Assembly (NCBI GenBank): GCA_031550725.1
Contig: JAVBOH010000008.1
Span: 62,001-126,000, forward strand
Reading direction: 5' to 3'
From: UBA946 sp031550725
Lineage (GTDB): Bacteria; Bacillota; Clostridia; Oscillospirales; Ruminococcaceae
Length of the DNA: 64,000 nt
Of this stretch, positions 53,270 through 62,359 are shown piece after piece (the first letter of the stretch is position 1; each line of letters starts with the position of its first letter). The position numbers and the translations under genes were made by a program. Under the pieces are notes generated by a model, which ran no database searches, had not been told where the DNA came from, and saw nothing but the letters and a program-made list of their open reading frames with translations.

Positions 53270-54292
53270 TTAACTTTGCTTAATCGCAACAACTTCCATA
53301 GAGCCGTTATAATGCTTTGAAATGCGGTAATCAACAGGTACAAAACCATTATTAAGCAGCAAGCTGTAAAGTGACTGGCGGGAGAAATAATTCAAGTGGA
53401 AAGTCTGCTTTCGCATTGGGTCATCATGACCTACTACTGCAGAAAAGGCACTTTCATAATTTGGGGTTGAAATCCAGATAACTCCCCCATTATTTAGCAC
53501 TTCATTAGCTTTCTTTATCGCAATTATTGTATCACTGACATGTTCTAATACATCACCCATCATTACTATATCAAATTTTTCATCCGATTCAAATTCGACA
53601 AAATCACAAGTTACTGCCCTAAGTCCAAAGGTTTGCTTTGCATATTCAACGTGCTTTTCAATAACATCAAGTCCTAACACGTCATAACCAATTTCACGTG
53701 CAGCTAATGCGCATTCGCTCGCACCAATTCCAACCTCAAGAATTTTCATGCCATTTGTATAGTTTCTTATATTTGCCAGCACTTCCGAATAGTAAGAGAA
53801 AAACGCAGGATTTGGTCTGCGTGGCTTATCGTTAAAAAGAAATAGCTTTTCAGGAAAATATTTTGAAAACAAATGATTACAGTCAGGACATTTTAACCAA
53901 AGCCTTATTGGGTTAAAAAAATTATTATAACCGCCTGCTTCTGGCAAAGGATAACACCAATATGGCTCTCCCTCCTTTTTACAAAACGGACAATATATAT
54001 TCTCCTTTTCTTCCTTTTTTCCTTTAAACACATAGTTTTTGTTTGGAAAATCAGAGTTTGCTGACATAACATCAGCAAAAAAACGAGGGTTACAGTCAAG
54101 TGCTGCATAATAAAGGTTATATGCAGTCGTTGCATCATGCATTTTATTTGCAATTTGCGCAAGCCTATACAGACATACCGCACGACATTCAGGATACTTT
54201 TCTAATTCAAGGTATATTTCAGCCGCTGCATCATCATTTTGTTCACTTAAAAACAGCTTTTCTGCTTCATCAAATTTTGCTCTTATATCCAT
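53270..54292 (-). CDS. Methyltransferase with TPR-like and zinc-ribbon segments
   Basis: 340 residues. N-terminal 85 residues form TPR-like helix pairs (AEIYLELEKYPECRAVCLYR). A zinc ribbon follows (CPFCKKEG, then CPDCNHLF), then a class I SAM methyltransferase with ILEVGIGASECAL, a VLGLDVIEKHVEYAK block, MMGDVLEHV and GGVIWISTPNYES. The NHLFSKYFPE zinc-ribbon stretch and the EHVSD-type motif resemble sugar or glycan methyltransferases. The substrate is unknown. ATG 54290-54292. It stands alone, convergent with the symporter gene. Confidence 0.82.
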   Translation of the reverse strand: MDIRAKFDEAEKLFLSEQNDDAAAEIYLELEKYPECRAVCLYRLAQIANKMHDATTAYNLYYAALDCNPRFFADVMSANSDFPNKNYVFKGKKEEKENIYCPFCKKEGEPYWCYPLPEAGGYNNFFNPIRLWLKCPDCNHLFSKYFPEKLFLFNDKPRRPNPAFFSYYSEVLANIRNYTNGMKILEVGIGASECALAAREIGYDVLGLDVIEKHVEYAKQTFGLRAVTCDFVEFESDEKFDIVMMGDVLEHVSDTIIAIKKANEVLNNGGVIWISTPNYESAFSAVVGHDDPMRKQTFHLNYFSRQSLYSLLLNNGFVPVDYRISKHYNGSMEVVAIKQS

Positions 54293-54410
54293 TATTTGAT
54301 ATCCCCTCGTATATTTATATTTAATGTGTATTACTTACCTTTATATTATAGCATATTTGGTAATATAATTCAATTGTTTTACATTAAAAATATAGCATGC
54401 TGTGTCGAAA

Positions 54411-54445
54411 ACAAAAACTCCCACCCGAATTAATCGAGTGGGAGT
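54411..54445 (-). terminator. Terminator after the pyruvate:ferredoxin oxidoreductase gene
   Basis: 8-bp stem ACTCCCAC / GTGGGAGT extended by CGA / TCG inside; the minus-strand tail is TTTTTGTTTT. Confidence 0.88.
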
Positions 54446-54482
54446 AATTTTATCGTTTCAGCAGAGTTTATACTATATATGA

Positions 54483-57400
54483 TTACTTTTCTTCGCCGTA
54501 TAGCTTGGAAAGCCTTGTTAGGTGATCATATCTATCCTTAGCATTATCAAGTGCCTTGCTAAATAGCATTTCAGCACGCTCAGGATTCTGTCTAGCAAGT
54601 GAGTTGTAACGAACTTCGCTCATTAGGAAGTCCTTGAACTTGTCATCAATTGCTGGAGCCTTACTATCAAGCATGAATGGATTCTTGCCTTCTAGCTTTA
54701 GAGTTGGGTTATATCTGAACAAGTGCCAGTAACCAGCCTCAACTGCCTTCTTTTCTTCAGCAATAGCATTAGCCATGCCACCCTTGATACCGTGGTTGAT
54801 ACATGGAGCATATGCAATTACTAGAGATGGACCGTTGTAAGCTTCTGCTTCAGAAATAGCCTTGATACACTGGTTCATGTCAGCACCCATTGCAATATGT
54901 GCAACGTATACATAACCATAAGACATAGCAATACCAGCTAGATCCTTTTTCTTAACTTCCATACCAGCAGCAGCAAACTGTGCGATTGCGCCGATTGGTG
55001 TAGACTTAGAAGCCTGTCCGCCTGTATTTGAGTAAACCTCTGTATCGAATACGAAAATGTTAACATCTTCGCCGGAAGCGATTACGTGGTCAAGACCACT
55101 AAATCCGATATCATATGCCCAACCGTCACCACCGAATATCCACATAGACTTCTTGCCTAGGTAATCCTTAAGTGCAAGAACTTCCTTTGCAGCCTTAGTC
55201 TTTGCAGACTTCAATGCCTTAACAAGAGTATCAGTAGCAGCTACGTTTTCCTTGCCATTGTTAATAGTACTTAGGTAGCCTTCGATTGCAGACTTCATGT
55301 CATCCTTAGCATCCTTCTGCATTTCAAGAAGAATGTTTACAGCTCTCTGACGTAGAGTATTCTGTGCTAGGAACATACCGTAGCCGTATTCTGCGTTGTC
55401 CTCGAATAGTGAGTTAGCCCAAGCTGGACCCTTACCATTCTTAGCAACTGTATATGGAGTTGATGGTGCAGAACCACCCCAGATTGATGAACAACCTGTT
55501 GCGTTTGCAATATACATTCTTTCACCGAACAACTGAGTAACAAGCTTAGCATATGGAGTTTCACCACAACCAGCACATGCACCAGAGAATTCAAGAAGTG
55601 GCTGCTTGAACTGTGAGCCCTTAACAGTAGTTTCTTTGAACTTTTCAAATACTTCAGGCTTGTCAGCTAGTTCATTTGCATAAGCAAACAAGTTCTGCTG
55701 TTCAATCTGAGTATCAAGAGGTTTCATTTCAAGTGCCTTAGCACCCTTCTTACCAGGACATACGTTAGCACAAGCACCACATCCAGTACAGTCAAGTGTT
55801 GAAACTGTCATAGTGAAGTTCATACCGTCCATGCCAGCAACCTTAAGTGCCTTAGCCTTTGCATCAGCAGGAGCCTTAGCAAGTTCAGCATCAGTCATGA
55901 TAACTGGTCTGATTACAGCGTGAGGACAAACGTATGAACAGAAGTTACACTGGATACAGTTGCCGCTTTCCCAACATGGAACATCAATAGCGATACCACG
56001 CTTTTCATAAGCTGCTGAACCCTGTGGGAATGTACCATCAGGCATATCCTTAAATGTAGAAACAGGCAGTGAATCACCCATCTGTGCATTTACAGGAATC
56101 TGAATGTTGTTAACATAATCAACTAGGTCCTTACGGCTGCCCTTAGCAGCTCCCATGCCCATAGTTGTATCCTTTGCATTTGCCCATGAAGCAGGTACAG
56201 CTACTTCATGAATACCATCAACACCAGCATCGATAGCATCATGGTTCATCTTAACGATAGCATCACCCTTCTTTGAGTAAGAAGCAGTAGCAGCGTCCTT
56301 CATGAACTTGATAGCTTCATCTATTGGAATAATATCAGCTAGCTTAAAGAATGCAGACTGTAAAACAGTATTAATTCTGTTGCCTAGACCGATTTTCTTA
56401 CCAATATCAACACCATTGATAGTGTAGAACTTAATGTCGTTTTCAGCGATATATCTCTTAACCTGACCTGGAAGCTTTTCTTCAAGCTCCTTGTCATCCC
56501 ACTGGCAGTTAAGAAGGAAAGTACCACCCTTTTTAATGTCCTGTACCATGTTGTACTTGTCAACATAGGACTGGTTATGACAAGCAACGAAGTCTGCCAT
56601 ATTTACAAGGTAAGTGGACTTGATTGGTGATTTACCAAAACGTAGGTGAGATACAGTTACACCACCGGATTTCTTTGAGTCATATGCAAAGTAAGCCTGT
56701 GCATACATGTCAGTGTGGTCACCGATAATCTTGATGGAGTTCTTGTTTGCACCAACTGTACCGTCAGCACCAAGACCCCAGAATTTACAAGCAGTTGTTC
56801 CTTCTGGAGCAGATGCAAGCTTTTCTTCTGTATCAAGAGATAGGTTTGTAACGTCATCAACGATACCGATTGTGAAACGAGCCTTATAAGAATCCTTATT
56901 AGCATCATTCCAGTAAACAGCCTTGATCTGAGCTGGAGTTGTATCCTTTGAACCAAGACCGTAACGTCCGCCAGCAATCTTAACGCTGTCAAACTTAGAG
57001 CCCTTAAGAGCAGCAACAACGTCTAGCCATAGTGGTTCACCAAGTGAGCCTGGTTCCTTAGTTCTGTCAAGTACAGAAATCTGCTTAACAGAATCAGGGA
57101 TAGCAGCGATAAGCTTGTCTGCACAGAAAGGTCTGTATAGACGAACCTTAACAAGCCCTAGCTTTGTGCCCATTGTATTGTTCAAGTAATCAATTGTTTC
57201 TTCAATTGTATCACATACAGAACCCATTGCGATGATGATATGATCAGCATCAGGAGCACCATAATAGTTAAATGGCTTATAGTTAGTGCCAATCTTAGCA
57301 TTAACCTTGTCCATGTATTCTTCAACGATTGCTGGGAACTTGTCATAGTATTCATTACAAGCTTCTCTAGCCTGGAAGAAGATATCGCCGTTCTGAGCAG

Positions 57401-58052
57401 TACCACGTAGTACTGGGTGCTCAGGGTTTAGACTCTTGTTTCTGAATTCCTGAGCAGCATCCTTATCAAGAAGCTCCTCTAAATCAGCCTGATCCCATGC
57501 CTCAATCTTCTGAAGCTCATGAGAAGTTCTGAAACCATCAAAGAAGTGAAGTACTGGTACTCTGCCCTTGATAGTTGCAAGATGTGAAACAGCACCTAGG
57601 TCCATAACTTCCTGTACGTTAGATGCACAGATCATGGAGAAACCAGTCTGACGACAAGCATAAACGTCGGAATGATCACCGAAGATGTTTAGTGCATGAG
57701 ATGCAACACATCTAGCGGAAACATGGATTACGCAAGGTAGTAATTCACCTGCGATTTTGTACATATTAGGGATCATCAATAATAGACCCTGTGATGCTGT
57801 GTAAGTTGTTGTTAATGCACCAGCAGCTAGTGAGCCGTGTACAGTACCTGCAGCACCTGCTTCAGACTGCATTTCTGCAACCTTTACTGGCTGACCGAAA
57901 ATATTCTTCTGATTCTTTGCAGCCCATGCGTCTGTAACTTCAGCCATTACAGAGGATGGAGTGATTGGGTAGATAGCAGCAACGTCTGTAAATGGGTATG
58001 ATACCCATGCAGCAGCGTTGTTACCGTCCATGGTTTTCATTTTTCTTGCCAT
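54483..58052 (-). CDS. nifJ: Pyruvate:ferredoxin (flavodoxin) oxidoreductase
   Basis: 1189 residues, a single-chain homodimeric enzyme of standard length. It oxidises pyruvate to acetyl-CoA and CO2 and reduces ferredoxin, the core step of clostridial fermentation. Domains in order: the pyrimidine-binding domain (NNAAAWVSYPFTDVAAIYPI), the gamma domain, a two-[4Fe-4S] ferredoxin domain (CIQCNFCSYVCPHAV and CTGCGACANVCPG), and the thiamine pyrophosphate domain (GACAGCGETPYAKL, then GGDGWAYDIG). All cluster cysteines are present. ATG 58050-58052 with AGGAGG upstream. It has its own terminator and is likely highly expressed, judging from its more regular codon use. Confidence 0.97.
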   Translation of the reverse strand: MARKMKTMDGNNAAAWVSYPFTDVAAIYPITPSSVMAEVTDAWAAKNQKNIFGQPVKVAEMQSEAGAAGTVHGSLAAGALTTTYTASQGLLLMIPNMYKIAGELLPCVIHVSARCVASHALNIFGDHSDVYACRQTGFSMICASNVQEVMDLGAVSHLATIKGRVPVLHFFDGFRTSHELQKIEAWDQADLEELLDKDAAQEFRNKSLNPEHPVLRGTAQNGDIFFQAREACNEYYDKFPAIVEEYMDKVNAKIGTNYKPFNYYGAPDADHIIIAMGSVCDTIEETIDYLNNTMGTKLGLVKVRLYRPFCADKLIAAIPDSVKQISVLDRTKEPGSLGEPLWLDVVAALKGSKFDSVKIAGGRYGLGSKDTTPAQIKAVYWNDANKDSYKARFTIGIVDDVTNLSLDTEEKLASAPEGTTACKFWGLGADGTVGANKNSIKIIGDHTDMYAQAYFAYDSKKSGGVTVSHLRFGKSPIKSTYLVNMADFVACHNQSYVDKYNMVQDIKKGGTFLLNCQWDDKELEEKLPGQVKRYIAENDIKFYTINGVDIGKKIGLGNRINTVLQSAFFKLADIIPIDEAIKFMKDAATASYSKKGDAIVKMNHDAIDAGVDGIHEVAVPASWANAKDTTMGMGAAKGSRKDLVDYVNNIQIPVNAQMGDSLPVSTFKDMPDGTFPQGSAAYEKRGIAIDVPCWESGNCIQCNFCSYVCPHAVIRPVIMTDAELAKAPADAKAKALKVAGMDGMNFTMTVSTLDCTGCGACANVCPGKKGAKALEMKPLDTQIEQQNLFAYANELADKPEVFEKFKETTVKGSQFKQPLLEFSGACAGCGETPYAKLVTQLFGERMYIANATGCSSIWGGSAPSTPYTVAKNGKGPAWANSLFEDNAEYGYGMFLAQNTLRQRAVNILLEMQKDAKDDMKSAIEGYLSTINNGKENVAATDTLVKALKSAKTKAAKEVLALKDYLGKKSMWIFGGDGWAYDIGFSGLDHVIASGEDVNIFVFDTEVYSNTGGQASKSTPIGAIAQFAAAGMEVKKKDLAGIAMSYGYVYVAHIAMGADMNQCIKAISEAEAYNGPSLVIAYAPCINHGIKGGMANAIAEEKKAVEAGYWHLFRYNPTLKLEGKNPFMLDSKAPAIDDKFKDFLMSEVRYNSLARQNPERAEMLFSKALDNAKDRYDHLTRLSKLYGEEK

Positions 58053-58260
58053 TGTGGACAGTCCTCCTAAAATAGTTAATTAGCATGCACATTTATTATA
58101 GTACATACACCAATGTTAATTTTATCACATTCCCGTATTTTTGTAAAGCACTTTTTCACTTTTTTTATCATTTCACCCTGTTTTTTTACCATTATTTTTC
58201 ACTTTGTTAATACTGGATAATTATTTATCGGAAAAACACAAATTTTAAGCAAAATAAATA

Positions 58261-58377
58261 GGACTTGACGATTATCAAGTCGAAAAGACTTTAACAGAGG
58301 AAGAACAACATCTCCTTAAAGCATATCGTGAAAATAAGGATATTCATAAGGCTGTTAAAAGACTTTTGAAACTGTAA
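58261..58377 (+). pseudogene. 3' remnant of a small helical protein gene
   Basis: The frame is open from a TAA at 58255-58257 to TAA 58375-58377 and reads GLDDYQVEKTLTEEEQHLLK then AYRENKDIHKAVKRLLKL. The helical wording LTEEEQHLLKAYRENKDIHK is like the C-terminal region of helix-turn-helix regulators of Clostridia. No start codon is present, so the 5' part is gone. Confidence 0.5.
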
Positions 58378-58383
58378 AATGTT

Positions 58384-58419
58384 ATTGTAGGGGACGGCGA
58401 GAATGCCGTCCCCTACAAT
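58384..58419. repeat. Dispersed hairpin repeat, perfect copy
   Basis: ATTGTAGGGGACGGC / GCCGTCCCCTACAAT perfect 15-bp stem with a loop of 6, directly after the gene remnant. Confidence 0.85.
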
Positions 58420-58474
58420 TTGTTTATGCAAAACAACATATCATGCGATTGTCATATTTTTTGTCACAAAGTCC

Positions 58475-58503
58475 TTGTGTATTTTGGGGGTTCATGGTAT
58501 AAT
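58475..58503 (+). promoter_or_regulatory. Promoter of the hybrid kinase gene
   Basis: TTGTGT (58475-58480), 17-bp spacer, TATAAT (58498-58503) with an extended TGG before it, about 50 bp from the ATG. Confidence 0.7.
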
Positions 58504-58554
58504 TACTCTATATTGCCATAACTATCTGTACATAAATCGGAAAAGGGGTTTCAA

Positions 58555-60987
58555 ATGGATATTATTACTACCATAAATATTTTTATAACGGCTTTTGTTG
58601 GTATTATCATTATAATGATACATTATTTCAGAAATAAACATACCGATAAAACTCTGCGTATGATTTTTACAACGACATTAATCTGCACACTTTGCCTGAT
58701 AGTAACCGAGTTTCTTAACGATTTCGGTCAGATGTATTCTGGAAAAGCTGCTTATTGTGTCGTCTATTTGGGAAATTTCTTCTTCCTGCTCGTTCAGCCT
58801 TTGTTATATTATATTGCTCTTATTTTCGTTTTCTATTGTATCAACAAAGATATGAAGGGTGTTAAAAAGCTTATATATGTTGCAGTTATTGATGAAATTG
58901 TAATTCTTGCTTTGCTGATTGCAAATCTTAACAGTGATTTCTATTTTTATGTTGACAGTGATAATATGTATCATCGTGGCACAAAGCTTTTTATCAGACT
59001 TATATTCTCATATGCTCCTGCTATCTTAGGGTTAATAGTAATATTCATATATGCTAAGAAAATCAGCAAAAATGATATGGCTTTGTTTTTGATTTTCTTA
59101 CTCCCATGCACGCTTTGCGTTACCCTTGATATTATTATTCCAGGCTCAAGACTTATCTTCCCTATCACTTTTTGTGCTGAACTTTTCGCTTACTTATTCA
59201 TCATCAGCAAGGATACCGAGGAGGAACGATATAAGCGTGAGCTTGCAGAACTGGCATCAAAGCAGAAATCGGAGTTTCTTGCTAATATGTCGCATGAAAT
59301 ACGTACCCCTATGAACGCCATTATTGGTATGTCCGAACTAATGCTAAGACAAGACCTCCCGCCTGAAACATATGATAATGCTATATCAATCAAACAAGCA
59401 AGCAGCAATTTGCTCGCTATTATTAATGACATCCTCGATATTTCTAAAATTGAAGCTGGAAAGCTTGAGCTTATGTCTGTTGAATATTATCTTGAGTCGC
59501 TTATTAATGATGTTAATATGATTACCTCTGTTAATTTGTCAAAAGATTCTGTCGATTTTGTTATTGATATCGCTCCGAATGTGCCTAGTGTGCTTTTGGG
59601 TGATGAAGTTAGGCTTCGGCAGATTTTGCTCAACCTTTTAAGTAATGCAGTTAAATTTACAAAACAGGGTGAGATACGTTTAAAAATATTCAACAACACA
59701 CAGGATGGTATTGCAAATTTAACCTTTGTTGTAACTGATACTGGCATTGGCATCAAGCTTGAAGACCTTGACAAGCTCTTTGAGGAATTTGTTCAGGCAG
59801 ACAGAAATGCTCATAAGGGTGTTCAGGGTACTGGATTGGGACTTTCTATTTCCAGACGTCTTGCCAATATGATGGATGGTGACATTGTTGTCACAAGTAC
59901 ATATGGCAAAGGCTCTGAATTTGTTGTCACTGTTAAACAAACTATTATTGATGATACTCCTATTAAATTGAATTTAAGCAAAATTGTTGCAAAGGCCTTT
60001 AAAGAAACTTTTATTGCTCCTGATGCTAGAGTTTTGGTTGTTGATGATGTTGAAACAAATCTTAAGGTTGCAAGCGGCTTGCTTTCTATATTTAAAATAC
60101 AATCTGACTTGGTTTTATCCGCTAAGGAGGCTATTGAAAAAATCAAAACCACTCATTATGACATCGTTTTTATGGACCATATGATGCCTGAAATGGATGG
60201 TGTTGAGGCAACAAAATTAATTCGCATCAGCGGTTATAATGATACTATTATTATTGCGCTGACTGCAAATGCTATTTCTGGTATCGCTGAAACTTTTTTA
60301 GAATGCGGTATGAATGATGTTCTCGCAAAGCCTATTGAAATGCAAAAGCTTAGTGATATTCTCCAAAAATGGCTTCCAATCGGAATGCTGCAATATATCA
60401 GCGTTGAGCAGAACGATGAATGCGAAAAGATGGTTATTGATTTTACAATAGATGGTATTGATATTGAAAAGGGTATGAACAATGCAGGTGGTATTACTGC
60501 TAATTACTTGTCATTGCTAGCCGTTTTCATTAAGGATGCGGAACAAAAGCTTGCACAGCTGCAGGAATGCCTTGCTAACAATAATATTAAGCTTTATACT
60601 GTTTATGTTCATGCTTTAAAAAGTGCGTCTGCAAATGTTGGTGCTATGGAGCTTTCTGAACTTTGTGCAAAGCTTGAGAAAGCTGGCAATAATAATAACT
60701 TCGATTATATCAATTTAAATACTAATGGGTTAATTAAAATAACGCAGAAAATTATTGAGAACACTAAACCTCATCTTCCTAAAACTGATAATAGCATTAA
60801 ATCGTCCGATTATAGAGAACAGCTTGTTATTCTTAAAAAGGCTATGGGGGATATTGATATTTCTGCTATGGACGAAATTATTGCTGCACTGCCTGATAAT
60901 AACGATTTCCTCGCTATAAAAGAGGATGTACTTATGTTTGAATATGATGATGCAATAACTATTATCGACAGGATATTAGCTGAATAA
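58555..60987 (+). CDS. Membrane hybrid histidine kinase with receiver and Hpt domains
   Basis: 810 residues. Seven hydrophobic helices in the first 220 residues, a short coiled linker, HisKA with FLANMSHEIRTPMNAIIGMS, and an ATPase domain (NLLSNAVKFT, DTGIGI, GTGLGLSIS). A receiver domain follows (VDDVETN, phosphoacceptor Asp in FMDHMMPEMDG, Lys in LAKPIE), then a C-terminal Hpt domain with His in YVHALKSASANVGA. It is a complete four-step phosphorelay in one protein without a DNA-binding output. The final phosphate acceptor is not encoded nearby. ATG 58555-58557 follows AAAAGGGG. It occupies the position where dnaA often lies relative to rpmH. Confidence 0.94.
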   Translation: MDIITTINIFITAFVGIIIIMIHYFRNKHTDKTLRMIFTTTLICTLCLIVTEFLNDFGQMYSGKAAYCVVYLGNFFFLLVQPLLYYIALIFVFYCINKDMKGVKKLIYVAVIDEIVILALLIANLNSDFYFYVDSDNMYHRGTKLFIRLIFSYAPAILGLIVIFIYAKKISKNDMALFLIFLLPCTLCVTLDIIIPGSRLIFPITFCAELFAYLFIISKDTEEERYKRELAELASKQKSEFLANMSHEIRTPMNAIIGMSELMLRQDLPPETYDNAISIKQASSNLLAIINDILDISKIEAGKLELMSVEYYLESLINDVNMITSVNLSKDSVDFVIDIAPNVPSVLLGDEVRLRQILLNLLSNAVKFTKQGEIRLKIFNNTQDGIANLTFVVTDTGIGIKLEDLDKLFEEFVQADRNAHKGVQGTGLGLSISRRLANMMDGDIVVTSTYGKGSEFVVTVKQTIIDDTPIKLNLSKIVAKAFKETFIAPDARVLVVDDVETNLKVASGLLSIFKIQSDLVLSAKEAIEKIKTTHYDIVFMDHMMPEMDGVEATKLIRISGYNDTIIIALTANAISGIAETFLECGMNDVLAKPIEMQKLSDILQKWLPIGMLQYISVEQNDECEKMVIDFTIDGIDIEKGMNNAGGITANYLSLLAVFIKDAEQKLAQLQECLANNNIKLYTVYVHALKSASANVGAMELSELCAKLEKAGNNNNFDYINLNTNGLIKITQKIIENTKPHLPKTDNSIKSSDYREQLVILKKAMGDIDISAMDEIIAALPDNNDFLAIKEDVLMFEYDDAITIIDRILAE

Positions 60988-61105
60988 TTTAGTGTATTGT
61001 TCGGTTGAAAAGTCTGATTTGTCGTATAAAACTTTCTTGTATATACTATATGTATATAGGTATGTGAACATTTATATTTTGTTAGCACTTTTTTTGAAAA
61101 AACAC

Positions 61106-61135
61106 TTGACAGATGGCAGTTAAATGAAGTATACT
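61106..61135 (+). promoter_or_regulatory. Promoter of rpmH
   Basis: TTGACA (61106-61111), 18-bp spacer, TATACT (61130-61135), about 125 bp before rpmH. Confidence 0.75.
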
Positions 61136-61259
61136 ATATCATTGATGGGGTATCGATGTGTTTTGTTATGCATATTTATATGGTACCTTGATAATGCTTG
61201 TTATGCTTTCTTTGCATAACTGTTTATTGTTTGATTTCACCGCAAAAGGAGGAGAAAAA

Positions 61260-61394
61260 ATGAAAAGAACTTATCAGCCTAAGAAGCTTCACAGAAAAAA
61301 AGAGCATGGCTTTATGAAGAGAATGGCTACTAAGAGTGGTCGTGGCATTTTGGCTAAAAGACGTGCTAAGGGCAGAAAGAAACTTTCTTACTAA
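61260..61394 (+). CDS. rpmH: Ribosomal protein bL34
   Basis: 44 residues, MKRTYQPKKLHRKKEHGFMK onward, with KSGRGILAKRRAKGRKKLSY at the end, standard for bL34. Start ATG 61260-61262 follows AAAGGAGG; longer frames upstream are noise. It is the first gene of the rpmH-rnpA-yidD-yidC-jag cluster. Confidence 0.98.
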   Translation: MKRTYQPKKLHRKKEHGFMKRMATKSGRGILAKRRAKGRKKLSY

Positions 61395-61483
61395 TTGCTT
61401 TGAGCCTATTTGATTAAAGCAAGGCACAGGTCATATGATTAGGGATTATACTTTATCATACAGTCCCTTGCGAACGAAGTATC

Positions 61484-61509
61484 AGACCACATTTTCTGTG
61501 GTCTTTTTC
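61484..61509 (+). terminator. Hairpin terminator between rpmH and rnpA
   Basis: 8-bp stem AGACCACA / TGTGGTCT followed by TTTTTCTTT. Partial termination here would allow much more bL34 than RNase P protein to be made, as is known for this gene pair in other bacteria. Confidence 0.8.
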
Positions 61510-61573
61510 TTTAAATACTATGTCTTTCAACATTTGTTGAAAGATAATTTATATACAATGAGTTGAATTTAGC

Positions 61574-61957
61574 ATGAAATATACAATTATTCGAGATAAT
61601 AAAGATTTTGTTACACTATACAAGCGTGGTAAATACATTGCAGGAAAGCACTGTGTTGTTTATTTTAGAAAAAATAACAAAGGTTTTAACCGCATGGGTA
61701 TTTCAACCGGTAAAAAAGCTGGCAATGCTGTTATGCGAAGCCGATGCCGCAGGATTATCAGGCAGGCTTATATCGAAAATATCAATGCATTTCCTGTTGG
61801 GTATGATATGATTATTTATGCTCGTGCAGGCTGTGCTGATGCTAAGACTACTCATATCAGTTATTTTCTAAAAACTCGTGCTATTCCTTTTATGGTTAAG
61901 CCCGATGTTAAAAAGCCTAATAAACCCAATACAAATAGTAAATCAATCAATATTTAA
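61574..61957 (+). CDS. rnpA: Ribonuclease P protein component
   Basis: 127 residues. The RNR-type block is AGNAVMRSRCRRIIRQAY; the Phe/Tyr-rich binding cleft (YKRGKY, VVYFRKN) is also present. It assists the RNase P RNA in cutting tRNA 5' leaders. ATG 61574-61576. The C-terminal 20 residues (KPNKPNTNSKSINI) are a basic tail beyond the usual fold. Confidence 0.95.
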   Translation: MKYTIIRDNKDFVTLYKRGKYIAGKHCVVYFRKNNKGFNRMGISTGKKAGNAVMRSRCRRIIRQAYIENINAFPVGYDMIIYARAGCADAKTTHISYFLKTRAIPFMVKPDVKKPNKPNTNSKSINI

Positions 61958-61993
61958 TACTTTTTGTATACAACATTTAATACAATTTGTAAT

Positions 61994-62266
61994 ATGAAAC
62001 ATATATTATTACTTTTAGTAAAATTTTATCGTAAGGTTTTATCTCCTTTAAAGAGCGAACCTTCCTGCAAATATTATCCCACCTGTTCGACATATGCTTT
62101 AAAAGCTATTTCTAAGCATGGTGCTGTTAAAGGCTTTATTTTATCGGCATGGCGTGTTTTTCGCTGTAACCCTTGGAGCCTTGGTGGTGTTGATTATGTT
62201 CCCGATAAGTTTTTTCTATACACACTTAAAAGTCGTAAGAAACGTGAAAATAAAAGTGCAGATTAA
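61994..62266 (+). CDS. yidD: Membrane protein insertion efficiency factor YidD
   Basis: 90 residues from ATG 61994-61996. Family blocks: LVKFYRKVLSPL, CKYYPTCSTYALKAI, GFILSAWRVFRCNPWSLGG and DYVPDKFF. Starting at 61964 would add residues not seen in the family. The ribosome binding site is weak, so translation may be coupled to rnpA, 36 bp upstream. Confidence 0.93.
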   Translation: MKHILLLLVKFYRKVLSPLKSEPSCKYYPTCSTYALKAISKHGAVKGFILSAWRVFRCNPWSLGGVDYVPDKFFLYTLKSRKKRENKSAD

Positions 62267-62359
62267 CAAGCATACGATATACTTGTCGTAGCTTTGATAT
62301 ATATTTATACTTTATGTATATTATCTCTACCTAACGTAGTTATTTTTCTGGAGGTCTAA

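Larger units (their letters stand above)
58053..58474. other. Intergenic region at the coding-strand switch
   Basis: About 420 bp between divergent genes. It holds the nifJ upstream region, a gene remnant (58261-58377) and a perfect hairpin repeat (58384-58419). TTATC occurs several times, but no good match to a DnaA box (TTATCCACA) was found. Confidence 0.5.

Noticed and set aside
61158..61259. An N-terminal extension of rpmH by 34 codons
   Set aside because: The ribosome binding site AAAGGAGG lies just before the internal ATG, and bL34 is always about 44 residues.
60988..61259. An origin of replication before rpmH
   Set aside because: No clear DnaA boxes or AT-rich repeat module; only the gene order suggests an origin nearby.
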